From positions 1 to 64,000 of the forward strand of contig CAJTMV010000016.1 of assembly GCA_910577225.1 (NCBI GenBank): a stretch of 64,000 nt of DNA, in the 5' to 3' direction. Positions within the stretch are counted from its first letter, which is position 1, and each line of letters begins with the position of its first letter. The translations under genes were made by a program, and so were the position numbers. The notes under the pieces are model-generated. The model made no database searches and was not told the DNA's origin. It saw only the letters and a program-made list of their open reading frames with translations. Below are positions 1 through 8,143 of this stretch, piece by piece. The stretch comes from an uncultured Eubacterium sp. Its GTDB lineage: Bacteria > Bacillota > Clostridia > Lachnospirales > Lachnospiraceae.

Positions 1-116
1 AGTAACTATGCGGGTTTCAGCAGTTAATGCTGTTATTCCGTGAATAATTCAGGATTAATGTTGAGTTTGGACGACCTGAGAAAAAACTTGCAGAGGTTTC
101 AAAAATCAGATTTGGA

Positions 117-455
117 GTGGATACGAAAAAATTTGTGGATAAGCTGTGTGAGGGGAAAGAATGGGAAAATACGCAGATTGAAAAAGATGATAAGAGAAAA
201 GGAATTTACATAGGTGAAGGTACAAATCAGGAAGAAGTAGTGGAGTTTGTTGAAAAATATATGGAGACTTTGGGAATCAGTGAACAGGAAGAGATCAAAA
301 TCTGGTGTGACGGGCATTTACCGATTCGAGAGATTGTTGTCGGACCAGGAGAGAAGCAGGAGGAGATGAAAGAAAGCCTGGAACATTTTAAAAATACAGT
401 ATATTGGTTAAGGTATGCAGATATCAGAGTTTCCAGGATTCCATTAAGGGATTAA
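117..455 (+). CDS. Hypothetical protein, possibly a gene remnant
   Basis: A GTG-initiated reading frame of 112 residues, acidic and lysine/glutamate rich, with no signal peptide, membrane segment or motif I recognise. The same frame is open upstream to the TAA at 45-47 with plausible coding content but no ATG, so this may be the 3' part of a longer gene that lost its beginning. A second frame starting at the ATG at 58 (MLSLDDLRKNL...) also reads plausibly for about 55 codons, which would fit a frameshifted remnant. No good ribosome binding site precedes GTG 117. I do not assign a function. Confidence 0.4.
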   Translation: MDTKKFVDKLCEGKEWENTQIEKDDKRKGIYIGEGTNQEEVVEFVEKYMETLGISEQEEIKIWCDGHLPIREIVVGPGEKQEEMKESLEHFKNTVYWLRYADIRVSRIPLRD

Positions 456-541
456 AGCGATAAGGCCTGTTCCATGATAAGTGTGTATTTAACGATCGAT
501 CCATGGTCGGGTGATTTATAATATCTTAAGAAATTATAAAA

Positions 542-602
542 AGCCGGTTGACGCCCAAAATCAGCTGTGTTACTCTGTTACTTAAAGTAACCGGCTGATT
601 TT
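542..602 (+). promoter_or_regulatory. Nested, mutually exclusive hairpins upstream of glnS
   Basis: Three perfect dyads share this 61-nt stretch: agccggtt (542-549) with aaccggct (589-596); aaaatcagc (557-565) with gctgatttt (594-602); and gttactt (577-583) with aagtaac (585-591). The first two compete for bases 594-596, so they cannot both form. The second ends in a T-rich 3' arm followed by ttgtt, which is terminator-like. It lies 40 nt before the glnS start. It could be an attenuator, or simply a terminator of upstream transcription. Confidence 0.45.
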
Positions 603-642
603 GTTACGAACTGCCGGCTATCATACAGGAGGAAGTTGGAAA

Positions 643-2304
643 ATGGAAAATGAAAGTACATCGAGGAATTTTATTGAAAGAGAAATTGACAAAGATCTTG
701 CCGAAGGCGTATACGACAGCGTGCATACGCGTTTTCCACCGGAGCCGAACGGATATCTGCATATTGGCCATGCCAAGGCGATTCTTCTAAGCTATGGCAT
801 TGCAAAACAGTATGGCGGTAAATTTAACATGCGTTTTGACGATACGAATCCGACAAAAGAAAAGACGGAATTTGTAGAGTCCATCAAGGAAGATATTCAG
901 TGGCTGGGCGCAGACTGGGAAGATCGTCTTTTTTTTGCGTCCGATTATTTCGGACAGATGTACGAGGCGGCAGTTACGCTGATCAAAAAAGGACTTGCTT
1001 ATGTATCGGATCTGACCGCGGAGCAGCTGCGTGAATATCGTGGCACACTGACGGAGCCAGGGAAGGAAGATCCGAACAGAAACCGCAGTGTGGAAGAGAA
1101 TCTGGCACTGTTTGAAGATATGAAAAACGGAAAATTTGCAGACGGCGAGAAAGTGCTGCGGGCGAAAATAGATATGAACGCGGGCAATATGAATATGCGT
1201 GATCCGGTTATTTATCGTGTCGCCCGTATGACCCATCACAATACCGGAGACGCGTGGTGTATTTATCCGATGTATGATTTTGCGCATCCGGTAGAAGACG
1301 CGATCGAAGGCATTACGCATTCTTTGTGCACGAGTGAGTTTGAAGATCACAGGCCGCTGTATGAATGGGTGGTAAACGCTTTGGAATATCCGAATCCGCC
1401 AAGGCAGATCGAGTTTGCCAAGCTGTATCTGAACAATGTGGTAACGGGCAAACGTTATATTAAAAAACTCGTGGAAGAAGGAATTGTAGACGGCTGGGAC
1501 GATCCAAGGCTGGTGTCCATTTCCGGACTTCGCAGACGCGGCTATACGCCGGAATCGATTCAAAAATTTGTAGAGCTGTGCGGCGTATCCAAGGCAAACA
1601 GCGCAGCGGATATGGCGATGCTTGAGTACTGCATTCGGGAAGACCTGAAACTGAAAAGATCAAGAGTAATGGCGGCGATCGATCCGGTAAAAGTTGTGAT
1701 CGACAATTATCCGCAGGATCAGACCGAATATCTGGAGATTGAAAACAATCTGGAAAATCCGCAGCTTGGCATGCGCAAGGTACCGTTTGGACGGGAACTG
1801 TATATCGATGGCGCTGATTTTATGGAAGAGCCGCCGAAAAAATATTTTCGGCTGTTTCCGGGAAATGAAGTGCGGCTGATGCAGGCTTATTTTGTTAAAT
1901 GTACAAGTTATGAAAAAGATGACGACGGCAATATCACAGTGATTCACTGTACGTACGATCCGGCTTCCAAGGGCGGGAACAGTCCGGATGGGAGAAAAGT
2001 AAAGGGCACGATTCACTGGGTGGCAGCAGCGCATGCAGTAGAAGCGCAGGTGCGTCTGTTTGAAAATCTGATCGATGAGGAAAAAGGCGTCTACAATAAA
2101 GAGGATGGAAGTCTGAATCTGAATCCGCATTCGCTTACTACAAAAAAATGCTTCGTGGAACAAAGTCTGGCAGACGCAAAGCCGTATGATAGTTTTCAGT
2201 TTGTCAGAAACGGATTTTTCTGCGTGGATGCAAAGGATTCTTCGAAAGAGCATCTGGTATTTAACCGTATCGTGTCTTTAAAGAGTTCTTTTAAGCTGTC
2301 TTAA
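643..2304 (+). CDS. glnS: Glutamine--tRNA ligase
   Basis: Class I aminoacyl-tRNA synthetase that charges tRNA-Gln with glutamine in the cytoplasm; 553 residues, the normal bacterial GlnRS size. The N-terminal Rossmann domain shows the HIGH-type motif PNGYLHIGHAK near residue 36-46 and the RFDDTNP segment typical of the GlnRS/GluRS family. The KMSKS-equivalent loop reads VVTGKRYIKKL, a divergent form. The C-terminal anticodon-binding beta-barrels follow (VIDNYPQ, LFPGNEVRL). The start at 643 is chosen because aggagg lies at 627-632, 10 nt upstream; the frame stays open to a TTG at 601 that has no ribosome binding site. Presence of GlnRS means glutaminyl-tRNA is made directly, at least in part. 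The leader carries alternative hairpins at 542-602. Confidence 0.96.
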   Translation: MENESTSRNFIEREIDKDLAEGVYDSVHTRFPPEPNGYLHIGHAKAILLSYGIAKQYGGKFNMRFDDTNPTKEKTEFVESIKEDIQWLGADWEDRLFFASDYFGQMYEAAVTLIKKGLAYVSDLTAEQLREYRGTLTEPGKEDPNRNRSVEENLALFEDMKNGKFADGEKVLRAKIDMNAGNMNMRDPVIYRVARMTHHNTGDAWCIYPMYDFAHPVEDAIEGITHSLCTSEFEDHRPLYEWVVNALEYPNPPRQIEFAKLYLNNVVTGKRYIKKLVEEGIVDGWDDPRLVSISGLRRRGYTPESIQKFVELCGVSKANSAADMAMLEYCIREDLKLKRSRVMAAIDPVKVVIDNYPQDQTEYLEIENNLENPQLGMRKVPFGRELYIDGADFMEEPPKKYFRLFPGNEVRLMQAYFVKCTSYEKDDDGNITVIHCTYDPASKGGNSPDGRKVKGTIHWVAAAHAVEAQVRLFENLIDEEKGVYNKEDGSLNLNPHSLTTKKCFVEQSLADAKPYDSFQFVRNGFFCVDAKDSSKEHLVFNRIVSLKSSFKLS

Positions 2305-2306
2305 AG

Positions 2307-2321
2307 GTGTGAGCAGTAACC
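2307..2321 (+). repeat. Copy of a short dispersed element (GTGTGARCAGTAACC)
   Basis: The 15-mer gtgtgagcagtaacc just after the glnS stop matches gtgtgaacagtaacc at 55348-55362 in 14 of 15 positions. The core also appears inverted within a hairpin at 55212-55251. All copies are intergenic. Function is unknown. Confidence 0.35.
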
Positions 2322-2357
2322 GATATAAAATCTGTCTCTGAAATATAAAAGAAAGAC

Positions 2358-2388
2358 TTGTGAAAAAATCAAAATATGATAATATAAT
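2358..2388 (+). promoter_or_regulatory. Weak promoter candidate for the DUF2225/MocR pair
   Basis: TTGTGA (2358-2363) and a perfect TATAAT (2383-2388) are 19 nt apart, longer than ideal. The sequence around the -10 is very AT-rich. Confidence 0.3.
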
Positions 2389-2401
2389 ATCAAAGAGGGG
2401 T

Positions 2402-2436
2402 TGCATGCAGCAGTTTCGTCCAAACAGCTGCATGCA
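2402..2436 (+). promoter_or_regulatory. Leader hairpin before the DUF2225 gene
   Basis: tgcatgcagc (2402-2411) pairs perfectly with gctgcatgca (2427-2436), and after an A-A mismatch gttt pairs with aaac around a cgtcc loop. It sits directly after the TATAAT at 2383-2388, so it would be at the start of the transcript. No U-run follows, so it is more likely a 5' stabilising or regulatory stem than a terminator. Confidence 0.4.
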
Positions 2437-2526
2437 TTTCAGCTTATACGTATTCCGTCTATACATAATATGTATATTATTTATTGATGCAAGAGGTTTG
2501 AAACAAGAAAGGTAAAAGGATTAAAT

Positions 2527-3291
2527 ATGTCTGTGTTATATGATGTGGAAGAAGAAAAAAAGTATACATTTACAAAAAAGATGACCTGTACCAACTGCGG
2601 CGCACAGTTTAATGATCTGAGAATACTAAGCAGCAAGCTGCGCCGAAAAGAATCCGATCAGGATTTAAGACCACGGTTCCAGTTTGTCGATTCTTTAAAG
2701 TATGGAGTGACGGCATGTCCGTACTGCGGATTCGCTGCCCCGGTCAAAAACTTTGATCACCTGACCTCGCTGCACCAGAAGCGGATACGGGAAAAAGTCA
2801 CGTCCCAGTTTATGCAGAGGGAACCGCTCAGCGGAGAAACCATCGATTATGCGACTGCCATGGGACAGTATGAGCTGGCGCTTGTCTGTGCAATGGTGAT
2901 GGAACTTCCGTTCAGTGAGCAGGCACATTTATGTCTGCAGCTGTCATGGCTGATTCGTGGAAGACTGGAAGAGGCGGATGCGGAGTCAGGTATTTTGGAA
3001 GAAGACGCTTATAAACAGTTACAGGAAAAAGAAGAGCGTTATTACAGACAGGCATACGATATGTTTTTAAAGGCGTTTACACAGGAAGATTTTCCAATTG
3101 CCGGAATGGATCAGAGTACGCTGGACTATCTGCTGGCGGTTATGAGTTTTCATTTTCAAGAATATGACGCTGCAGTGAGGTATTGCGGGGATATCGTACA
3201 GACAAAAGGTGTATCGGCAAAGTTAAAGGATAAAGCGCTGATGCTCAAGGATGATATTCTTGCAGCGAAGAAGGCGGAGGAGGAGGCCTGA
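2527..3291 (+). CDS. DUF2225 family zinc-ribbon protein
   Basis: A 254-residue soluble protein of the DUF2225 family, which is widespread in Firmicutes and has no established biochemical role. Two CxxC knuckles are visible: CTNCGAQF near residue 21 and CPYCGFAA near residue 63; together they would bind one zinc. The C-terminal two thirds is alpha-helical with TPR-like spacing (EERYYRQAYDMFLKAF, YDAAVRYCGDI), as usual in this family. The gene ends 6 nt before the MocR regulator and almost certainly shares its transcript. Confidence 0.85.
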   Translation: MSVLYDVEEEKKYTFTKKMTCTNCGAQFNDLRILSSKLRRKESDQDLRPRFQFVDSLKYGVTACPYCGFAAPVKNFDHLTSLHQKRIREKVTSQFMQREPLSGETIDYATAMGQYELALVCAMVMELPFSEQAHLCLQLSWLIRGRLEEADAESGILEEDAYKQLQEKEERYYRQAYDMFLKAFTQEDFPIAGMDQSTLDYLLAVMSFHFQEYDAAVRYCGDIVQTKGVSAKLKDKALMLKDDILAAKKAEEEA

Positions 3292-3297
3292 GCTGCC

Positions 3298-4785
3298 ATG
3301 AAAGAATTGCTGATCGAGCTGGACACCGGCGCAAAAACCTCGCTTTATGAGCAGATTTACGAATATATCAGACGAAATATTATGGATGGCAGACTTTCCT
3401 GTGGGGAAAGGCTGCCATCTGCACGTTTACTGGCAGAGCATCTTAAGATCAGCCGCAGCACAGTGGATGCGGCATATGCGCAGCTGGTCAGCGAAGGGTA
3501 TCTGCAGGCAAAGCGCGGCAGCGGTTATTATGTCTGTGACATCGGCGGTCTGTATGATTTTACAGGACATGGACATACGGACGCAGACAATGAGTCTGGG
3601 AAACAGGAAGGTGGATGTGACGAAAAGATACCGGCAGAGCAGGAGGTGCGTTATAATTTCCTGCCGGGGCAGATCGATGACCAGGGATTTGCTTATCATG
3701 CATGGCGGAAATGTGCAAAAGAGGCGTTAGCAGATCTGGAAAGCAGACGACAGCTGTTGTCCGTCGGCCATCCGCAGGGGGAATATGAGCTGCGCAGGGC
3801 AATTGCCACGTATTTGTATCAGGCAAGAGGCGTGTATTGCGAACCAGAGCAGATGGTGATCGGAGCAGGCAACGAGTATTTACTGCAGCTGCTGGCACAG
3901 ATTCTGGGCGGGCCGCGCCTGGTGGCAATGGAAAGTCCGACATATCTGCAGGCTTATCATACGTTTTGCAATATCGGTTATACGGTTAGTGCTGTGCCTG
4001 TGGATATGGAAGGGATGCAGGTGGATCGTATTCCGGATGGTATCACGCTGGCATATGTAATGCCGTCGCATCAGTTTCCGCTCGGAACGGTTATGCCGCT
4101 GCGCCGCCGTCTGCAGCTGCTGGCCTGGGCGCAGGGAGGGACAGAGCGATTTATTATTGAGGATGATTATGACAGTGAGTTTCGTTATACAGGCAGGCCG
4201 ATACCGGCGCTGTCTGGCATTACCAGGCAGGAGCAGGTCGTTTATCTTGGAACGTTTTCAAACAGTATTATGCCGTCGGTCCGTATCAGTTATATGGTGC
4301 TGCCGCAGCCGTTGCTGACGGCATATAAGGAAACATGCGGGTTTTATGCATCTACAGTGTCCAAAGAGCAGCAAATGACGGTCTGCAGATTTTTAACACA
4401 GCGGTATTTCGAACGACATCTGAACAAAATGCGCGGTATTTACAAAGTAAAACATGATCTGCTGCTGCAGCTGCTCCGTGGAAAATTCTGGGTCTGGCGG
4501 ATCTACGGAGATCATGCCGGTCTGCACCTGGCGGTGGAGCTTGCCTGTTCGCTGACAGAAGAAGAGGTCATTGCCCGGGCGCGTTCCTTCGGAATTTGTG
4601 TGCAGGGAATGTCAGGATGTTATATCGCAGGAAACAAAAAGCCGGATGACAGGCCGATTCTGCTGCTCGGATTTGGAGGTCTGACACAGGAACAGATACA
4701 GGAAGGGATTCAGATACTGGAACGGTGCGTGGTGCACCATGCAGCGGATCGTACGGACAGTGAAAAGAAGCGTACAACGGGATAA
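3298..4785 (+). CDS. MocR/GabR-type GntR regulator with aminotransferase-like domain
   Basis: A 495-residue fusion of an N-terminal GntR winged helix (residues about 8-75; SLYEQIYEYIRRNI, GERLPSARLLAEHL, SRSTVDAAYAQL) and a fold-type I aminotransferase domain (from about 110). MocR proteins use the second domain to sense pyridoxal phosphate or its amine adducts. The PLP-ring Asp motif is intact (EDDYDSEFRY). The Schiff-base lysine is not: the motif normally GTFSK reads GTFSNSIMP, with Asn322 encoded by aac at 4261-4263. The protein therefore should not form the internal aldimine. The gene follows DUF2225 by 6 nt and is not next to pdxST or GABA genes, so its target is unclear. It ends at a shared hairpin with the convergent chemoreceptor gene. 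Confidence 0.9.
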   Translation: MKELLIELDTGAKTSLYEQIYEYIRRNIMDGRLSCGERLPSARLLAEHLKISRSTVDAAYAQLVSEGYLQAKRGSGYYVCDIGGLYDFTGHGHTDADNESGKQEGGCDEKIPAEQEVRYNFLPGQIDDQGFAYHAWRKCAKEALADLESRRQLLSVGHPQGEYELRRAIATYLYQARGVYCEPEQMVIGAGNEYLLQLLAQILGGPRLVAMESPTYLQAYHTFCNIGYTVSAVPVDMEGMQVDRIPDGITLAYVMPSHQFPLGTVMPLRRRLQLLAWAQGGTERFIIEDDYDSEFRYTGRPIPALSGITRQEQVVYLGTFSNSIMPSVRISYMVLPQPLLTAYKETCGFYASTVSKEQQMTVCRFLTQRYFERHLNKMRGIYKVKHDLLLQLLRGKFWVWRIYGDHAGLHLAVELACSLTEEEVIARARSFGICVQGMSGCYIAGNKKPDDRPILLLGFGGLTQEQIQEGIQILERCVVHHAADRTDSEKKRTTG

Positions 4786-4804
4786 AAAATATGCGCGTGT
4801 CGCG

Positions 4805-4848
4805 CAACAGCCTCCCTGCCGGTCGATGAACCAGCAGAGAGGCTGTTG
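4805..4848. terminator. Bidirectional terminator hairpin between convergent genes
   Basis: Arms 4805-4819 and 4834-4848 pair over 14 of 15 positions (caacagcctc with gaggctgttg, then ctgc with gcag) around a 14-nt loop. It lies between the 3' ends of the MocR gene (plus) and the chemoreceptor gene (minus). The U-tract is weak on both sides. Confidence 0.6.
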
Positions 4849-4876
4849 TATGTGAAAGGCTGACCAGTGGGAATTG

Positions 4877-6904
4877 TCAGTTGTCTTTTAAAGAAAAGCG
4901 GCTGATCAGTTCTTTCAGATTTTGTGCCTGCGCAGCCAGTTCTTCGCTGGATGACGCGCTTTCCTGCGCGGTCATGGAATTGGTCGTTACGGCGTCAGAC
5001 ATCTGCTCAAATCCGGTATTGATCTGTTCGATTGCAGCAGCCTGTTCTTTTGCGGCGTCAGCGATTTCCGAAATAATACTCGTGATTTCGCTCGTATTGT
5101 TTACGACCTGCGTCAGTGATTCCGCAGTCTCGTTTACGATATTTGTTCCGTTTTCTACCGTTTCAATGGAGCGGGTAATGAGCTGAGCCGTATTTTGCGC
5201 GGCTTTTGCGCTTTCTTCTGCCAGGCTTCTTACTTCCTCTGCGACAACGGAAAAACCTCTCCCGGCTTCTCCTGCGCGCGCTGCCTCGATTGCTGCATTC
5301 AGGGACAGCAGATTTGTCTGCTCGGCAATGTCTTCAATATTTTTAATAATGTCGCTGATTCTTGCGGAGCCGGTTTTGATATCGGACATTGCACGAATCA
5401 TGGACTGCATCTGCTGGTTGCAGACTTTTACGTTTTTCTCGGCTTCTCTCGAACGTTCGTTAGCTTTTACCGCGTTTTCGGCTGTCAGCTTCACCTGGTC
5501 GGAAACGCTTAGAATGCTTGCCGTGAGTTCTTCCAGCACGCTTGCCTGGTCGGTTGTGCTGTCCGCCAGGTTTTTGGCTCCCTGGGAGGTGCCGTCGGAG
5601 TGGTCTGCCACAAGATCTGCAGCGCTGTTCATCTGCGCCATCGTTTCATTTAACGAGCTGACAATCGTGTCGATGGATTCTTTTAAGCTGACAAAATCAC
5701 CAGCGAAACCAGCCTCGGTCTGTATATCCAGATTTCCGGATGACAGCTGTGAAAGCACTCTTGTAATATCAGATATATAAAGGTTCAGGCTTTTTATCGT
5801 GTCGTCCAGGTTTTTGGAGAGAATGGCAAGCTCGTCTCCGGTGTTTATCACTTCCACAGGCGTCTTTAAGTCTCCTTCGGCCAGCTTTACCAGACGTTTT
5901 GTCACGGAATCGACCGGATAAATAATAACTTTGATCAGACGGGTGATCCATGAAATGTTAAGCGCCAGCAGGAAAATACCGATTGCGCTGTTAACAAGTA
6001 CAGAGATAATAACGATGGATGTAAATTCTCTGTTTGGAGCGGTCATAATCAGACGCCAGTCTTCATGACCTTTTACCGGACAGTATGCGGCGAACATACT
6101 CTTGCCGTTTTGCCGGTAAGTGAGAGTACCGTCTTTCGTACTGGAAAGAATTTTTTTGGTTGCTTTTGCCAAAGAAGCATATTTTCGGTCTGTTTCCTGC
6201 AGTGTGATCGCGTTTGCCTGATCCGCAATCTGCTGCTCGTCTTTATGAAAGATTACGGTTCCTTCTTTGTTGATAATATACGCAAAACCTGTCTGGCCAA
6301 AGGTGATTTCCCCGATTTTGTCGTTGACGGATTCTACCAGATCTACAATATATACAGTGCCGATAATCGCGCCGTCCTGATACACAGGAGCGCCAGATAT
6401 GATAATAATGTCGCCGTTTAGGCGGTTAATAATCGGTTCGCCGACAAAAACGTTTCCTTTGGACGCCGCCTGAAAGTGAAGCTGGTCGTTAAAATCAAAG
6501 TCTCCGTAATTGGAATAACCTTTTCCGTCTAATTGTACAAATCCGACTTCATCATATTGATTCTGTTCCCGCACGCCTTCCATGGCTTCGAGCTTTTCTT
6601 CTTTGGATGAGGAAGTATTACGGATCGCTTCCAAAGAGGCAACGTTCATGGCATTGACTTCCAGTGTATGTAAGGTACGTTCTACTGCGGAGGAAGTAGA
6701 GTTTAACGCCACGTTTGTCATTTCATGAAGCGTATTCCGGTTGCTGAAATACATAAATATTCCGGATACGACAATCAGTGTGACAGCTAACATCAGGCAC
6801 AGACGCGTGATTTGTGTCACGAGCTGTTTTTGCAGTGTCTGATCCTGGATTTTTTTCTTTTTTGAAACGTTTGTCTGCGAATTTTCTTTTTTTCTTCGTT
6901 TCAT
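4877..6904 (-). CDS. Methyl-accepting chemotaxis protein
   Basis: A 675-residue chemoreceptor. After a lysine-rich cytoplasmic start comes TM1 (about residues 33-52), an extracytoplasmic dCache-like ligand region (about 55-300, including YSNYGDFDFNDQLHF and GAPVYQDGAIIGTVYIVD), TM2 (about 300-320), a HAMP segment, and a long signalling coiled coil. The hairpin tip is canonical: QTNLLSLNAAIEAARAGEAG followed by RGFSVVAEEVRSLAEES, which binds CheA/CheW. No C-terminal CheR-tethering pentapeptide is visible. The ligand cannot be read from sequence. Start is supported by aggagg upstream, and a near-consensus promoter lies at 7024-7052. It is monocistronic. Confidence 0.95.
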   Translation of the reverse strand: MKRRKKENSQTNVSKKKKIQDQTLQKQLVTQITRLCLMLAVTLIVVSGIFMYFSNRNTLHEMTNVALNSTSSAVERTLHTLEVNAMNVASLEAIRNTSSSKEEKLEAMEGVREQNQYDEVGFVQLDGKGYSNYGDFDFNDQLHFQAASKGNVFVGEPIINRLNGDIIIISGAPVYQDGAIIGTVYIVDLVESVNDKIGEITFGQTGFAYIINKEGTVIFHKDEQQIADQANAITLQETDRKYASLAKATKKILSSTKDGTLTYRQNGKSMFAAYCPVKGHEDWRLIMTAPNREFTSIVIISVLVNSAIGIFLLALNISWITRLIKVIIYPVDSVTKRLVKLAEGDLKTPVEVINTGDELAILSKNLDDTIKSLNLYISDITRVLSQLSSGNLDIQTEAGFAGDFVSLKESIDTIVSSLNETMAQMNSAADLVADHSDGTSQGAKNLADSTTDQASVLEELTASILSVSDQVKLTAENAVKANERSREAEKNVKVCNQQMQSMIRAMSDIKTGSARISDIIKNIEDIAEQTNLLSLNAAIEAARAGEAGRGFSVVAEEVRSLAEESAKAAQNTAQLITRSIETVENGTNIVNETAESLTQVVNNTSEITSIISEIADAAKEQAAAIEQINTGFEQMSDAVTTNSMTAQESASSSEELAAQAQNLKELISRFSLKDN

Positions 6905-7023
6905 GTAGACCTCCTGTGTTCTTCTGTTATTTTCCGCCTGCAGGACATCTGGCTATGACAGCATCATCGATGACAGGGTGGATGTCTGACAGATCAGTCG
7001 GAATAGGATCAAATGTTACTATT

Positions 7024-7052
7024 AGAATAGCATTTTGGGGAAATGATGTCAA
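7024..7052 (-). promoter_or_regulatory. Sigma-A promoter of the chemoreceptor gene
   Basis: On the minus strand TTGACA (7047-7052) and TATTCT (7024-7029) are separated by exactly 17 nt, about 120 nt upstream of the chemoreceptor start. Confidence 0.7.
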
Positions 7053-7101
7053 TGTATAATCGTGAAGATGAGCGGGCGGTGGGAGGATGACGGTAAGATT
7101 T

Positions 7102-7235
7102 TGTTGGATTTCAGTGGCTGCGCGGACGTGTCCGTGACCGCTGGCAGGAACCTGGAACCGGCGGCAGGGGACTGAGCGGACAAGGGCCTCTGACGGCTGT
7201 CACACACACGTCCGCGCAGCCACTGAAATACAACA
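7102..7235. repeat. Long GC-rich palindromic element
   Basis: Arms 7108-7131 and 7206-7229 are perfect 24-bp inverted repeats. After one mismatch the pairing continues outward for 5 bp (tgttg with caaca), and after a 2x2 mismatch inward for 5 bp (gtgac with gtcac). The loop of about 60 nt is GC-rich (aacctggaaccggcggcagg). There is no open frame across it. It lies between the chemoreceptor promoter and the 3' end of a lipoprotein gene on the same strand. The rest of 6905-7357 holds the promoter at 7024-7052 and nothing else I recognise. It could be a structured RNA, a non-autonomous mobile element or a large terminator. Confidence 0.75.
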
Positions 7236-7357
7236 CATTGTCTGATTCGCAGAGTTTATTACCTGAACCTGCATATGTCCGCTGCTGTCCTGTCCGAAAC
7301 AGCCTGACTGGCGCCTGTTGGAAGGCAGCAGAAAGGCGGTCCGGATCAGGAATGCTT

Positions 7358-7990
7358 TTAGGAACTTACTGTTATAAATTGTCCGTTTTCATCCCATTTT
7401 AAAATGGTTTCGATTGTTATTTGTTGTTTGTCGTATTGCATATTTGGGTTGTCCAGAGGTTTTTTATAAATGAAAAGTGTGTCGTTGCCTGCAAATGCCG
7501 CGAACGTATTTTCTGGCAGATTTAAAAAATCAGCGGAGATGTTTTTAAAACGGCTCTCTGTAATCTGATACATTGCAAGTGTCTGCGTCTCGATTCCCTG
7601 ATTGACGCTAATCATGGATACCAGAAGATAGTTTTTGTTGTTTAGTGCCGACAGATGATAAATATCAACTGAATCGCCTGGCAGCATCTGATAAGACAGA
7701 CATTTTAGGTTGTTTGAAAAAAGAGCGATCACTTTACTGTCTAATCCTCCTGTATGCGGTGTGTTACATAATTGGAATGTGGCAAACAGTTCATCTGCAT
7801 TATTTTTTGAAAAACTGCCGGCCTGCATATGCACCAGACGGATATCGTTGCCGTCAGCCATGTCAGATACCTGGATAAATTCTTTTGTCAACCTATCGAT
7901 AAGCAGTTCAGGCTTTTGTTTGTGCAGGCTGTGGGAGAGACATGCAAATAGAACTGCCAATAGTAAAAGAACGGATACATATTTCTTCAT
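7358..7990 (-). CDS. Putative secreted lipoprotein of unknown function
   Basis: A 210-residue protein that starts with a typical export signal: MKKY, a hydrophobic stretch (VSVLLLLAVL) and a lipobox-like VLFAC with Cys17 as the candidate lipidated residue. The mature part is mixed alpha/beta with repeated short strand-like segments (DELFATFQL, KVIALFSNNLK, NYLLVSMISV) reminiscent of bacterial beta-propeller or repeat lipoproteins, but I do not recognise a family. It stands alone: a terminator dyad separates it from argG upstream on the same strand, and the palindrome lies downstream. The lipobox is imperfect (Phe at -2), so a plain signal peptide is possible. Confidence 0.65.
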   Translation of the reverse strand: MKKYVSVLLLLAVLFACLSHSLHKQKPELLIDRLTKEFIQVSDMADGNDIRLVHMQAGSFSKNNADELFATFQLCNTPHTGGLDSKVIALFSNNLKCLSYQMLPGDSVDIYHLSALNNKNYLLVSMISVNQGIETQTLAMYQITESRFKNISADFLNLPENTFAAFAGNDTLFIYKKPLDNPNMQYDKQQITIETILKWDENGQFITVSS

Positions 7991-8033
7991 AATTGTCCTT
8001 TTTGTTCTTTGCTTAAATAAAAAGGTAAATTAA

Positions 8034-8080
8034 CAATAAGAACTCCTTTTTGGAAATATAACGGAAAGGAGTTCTTATTG
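8034..8080 (-). terminator. Terminator of argG
   Basis: A perfect 16-bp inverted repeat (8034-8049 with 8065-8080, core aagaactcctt/aaggagttctt) with a 15-nt loop lies about 60 nt after the argG stop. On the minus strand the 3' side continues into an AT-rich ttaatttacctttttattt tract. Confidence 0.7.
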
Positions 8081-8143
8081 TTTGTCCTGAAATATAGACT
8101 GGTTATAAATTTAATTCAGAGTTTTTATAATGTTATCGTAATC

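Noticed and set aside
1..43. C-terminal end of an upstream gene (frame open to the TGA at 41-43)
   Set aside because: Only 13 codons are visible; too short to support.
787..1563. 258-residue minus-strand open frame inside glnS
   Set aside because: It is fully antisense to a well-conserved synthetase gene, has no ribosome binding site and its product matches no family I know.
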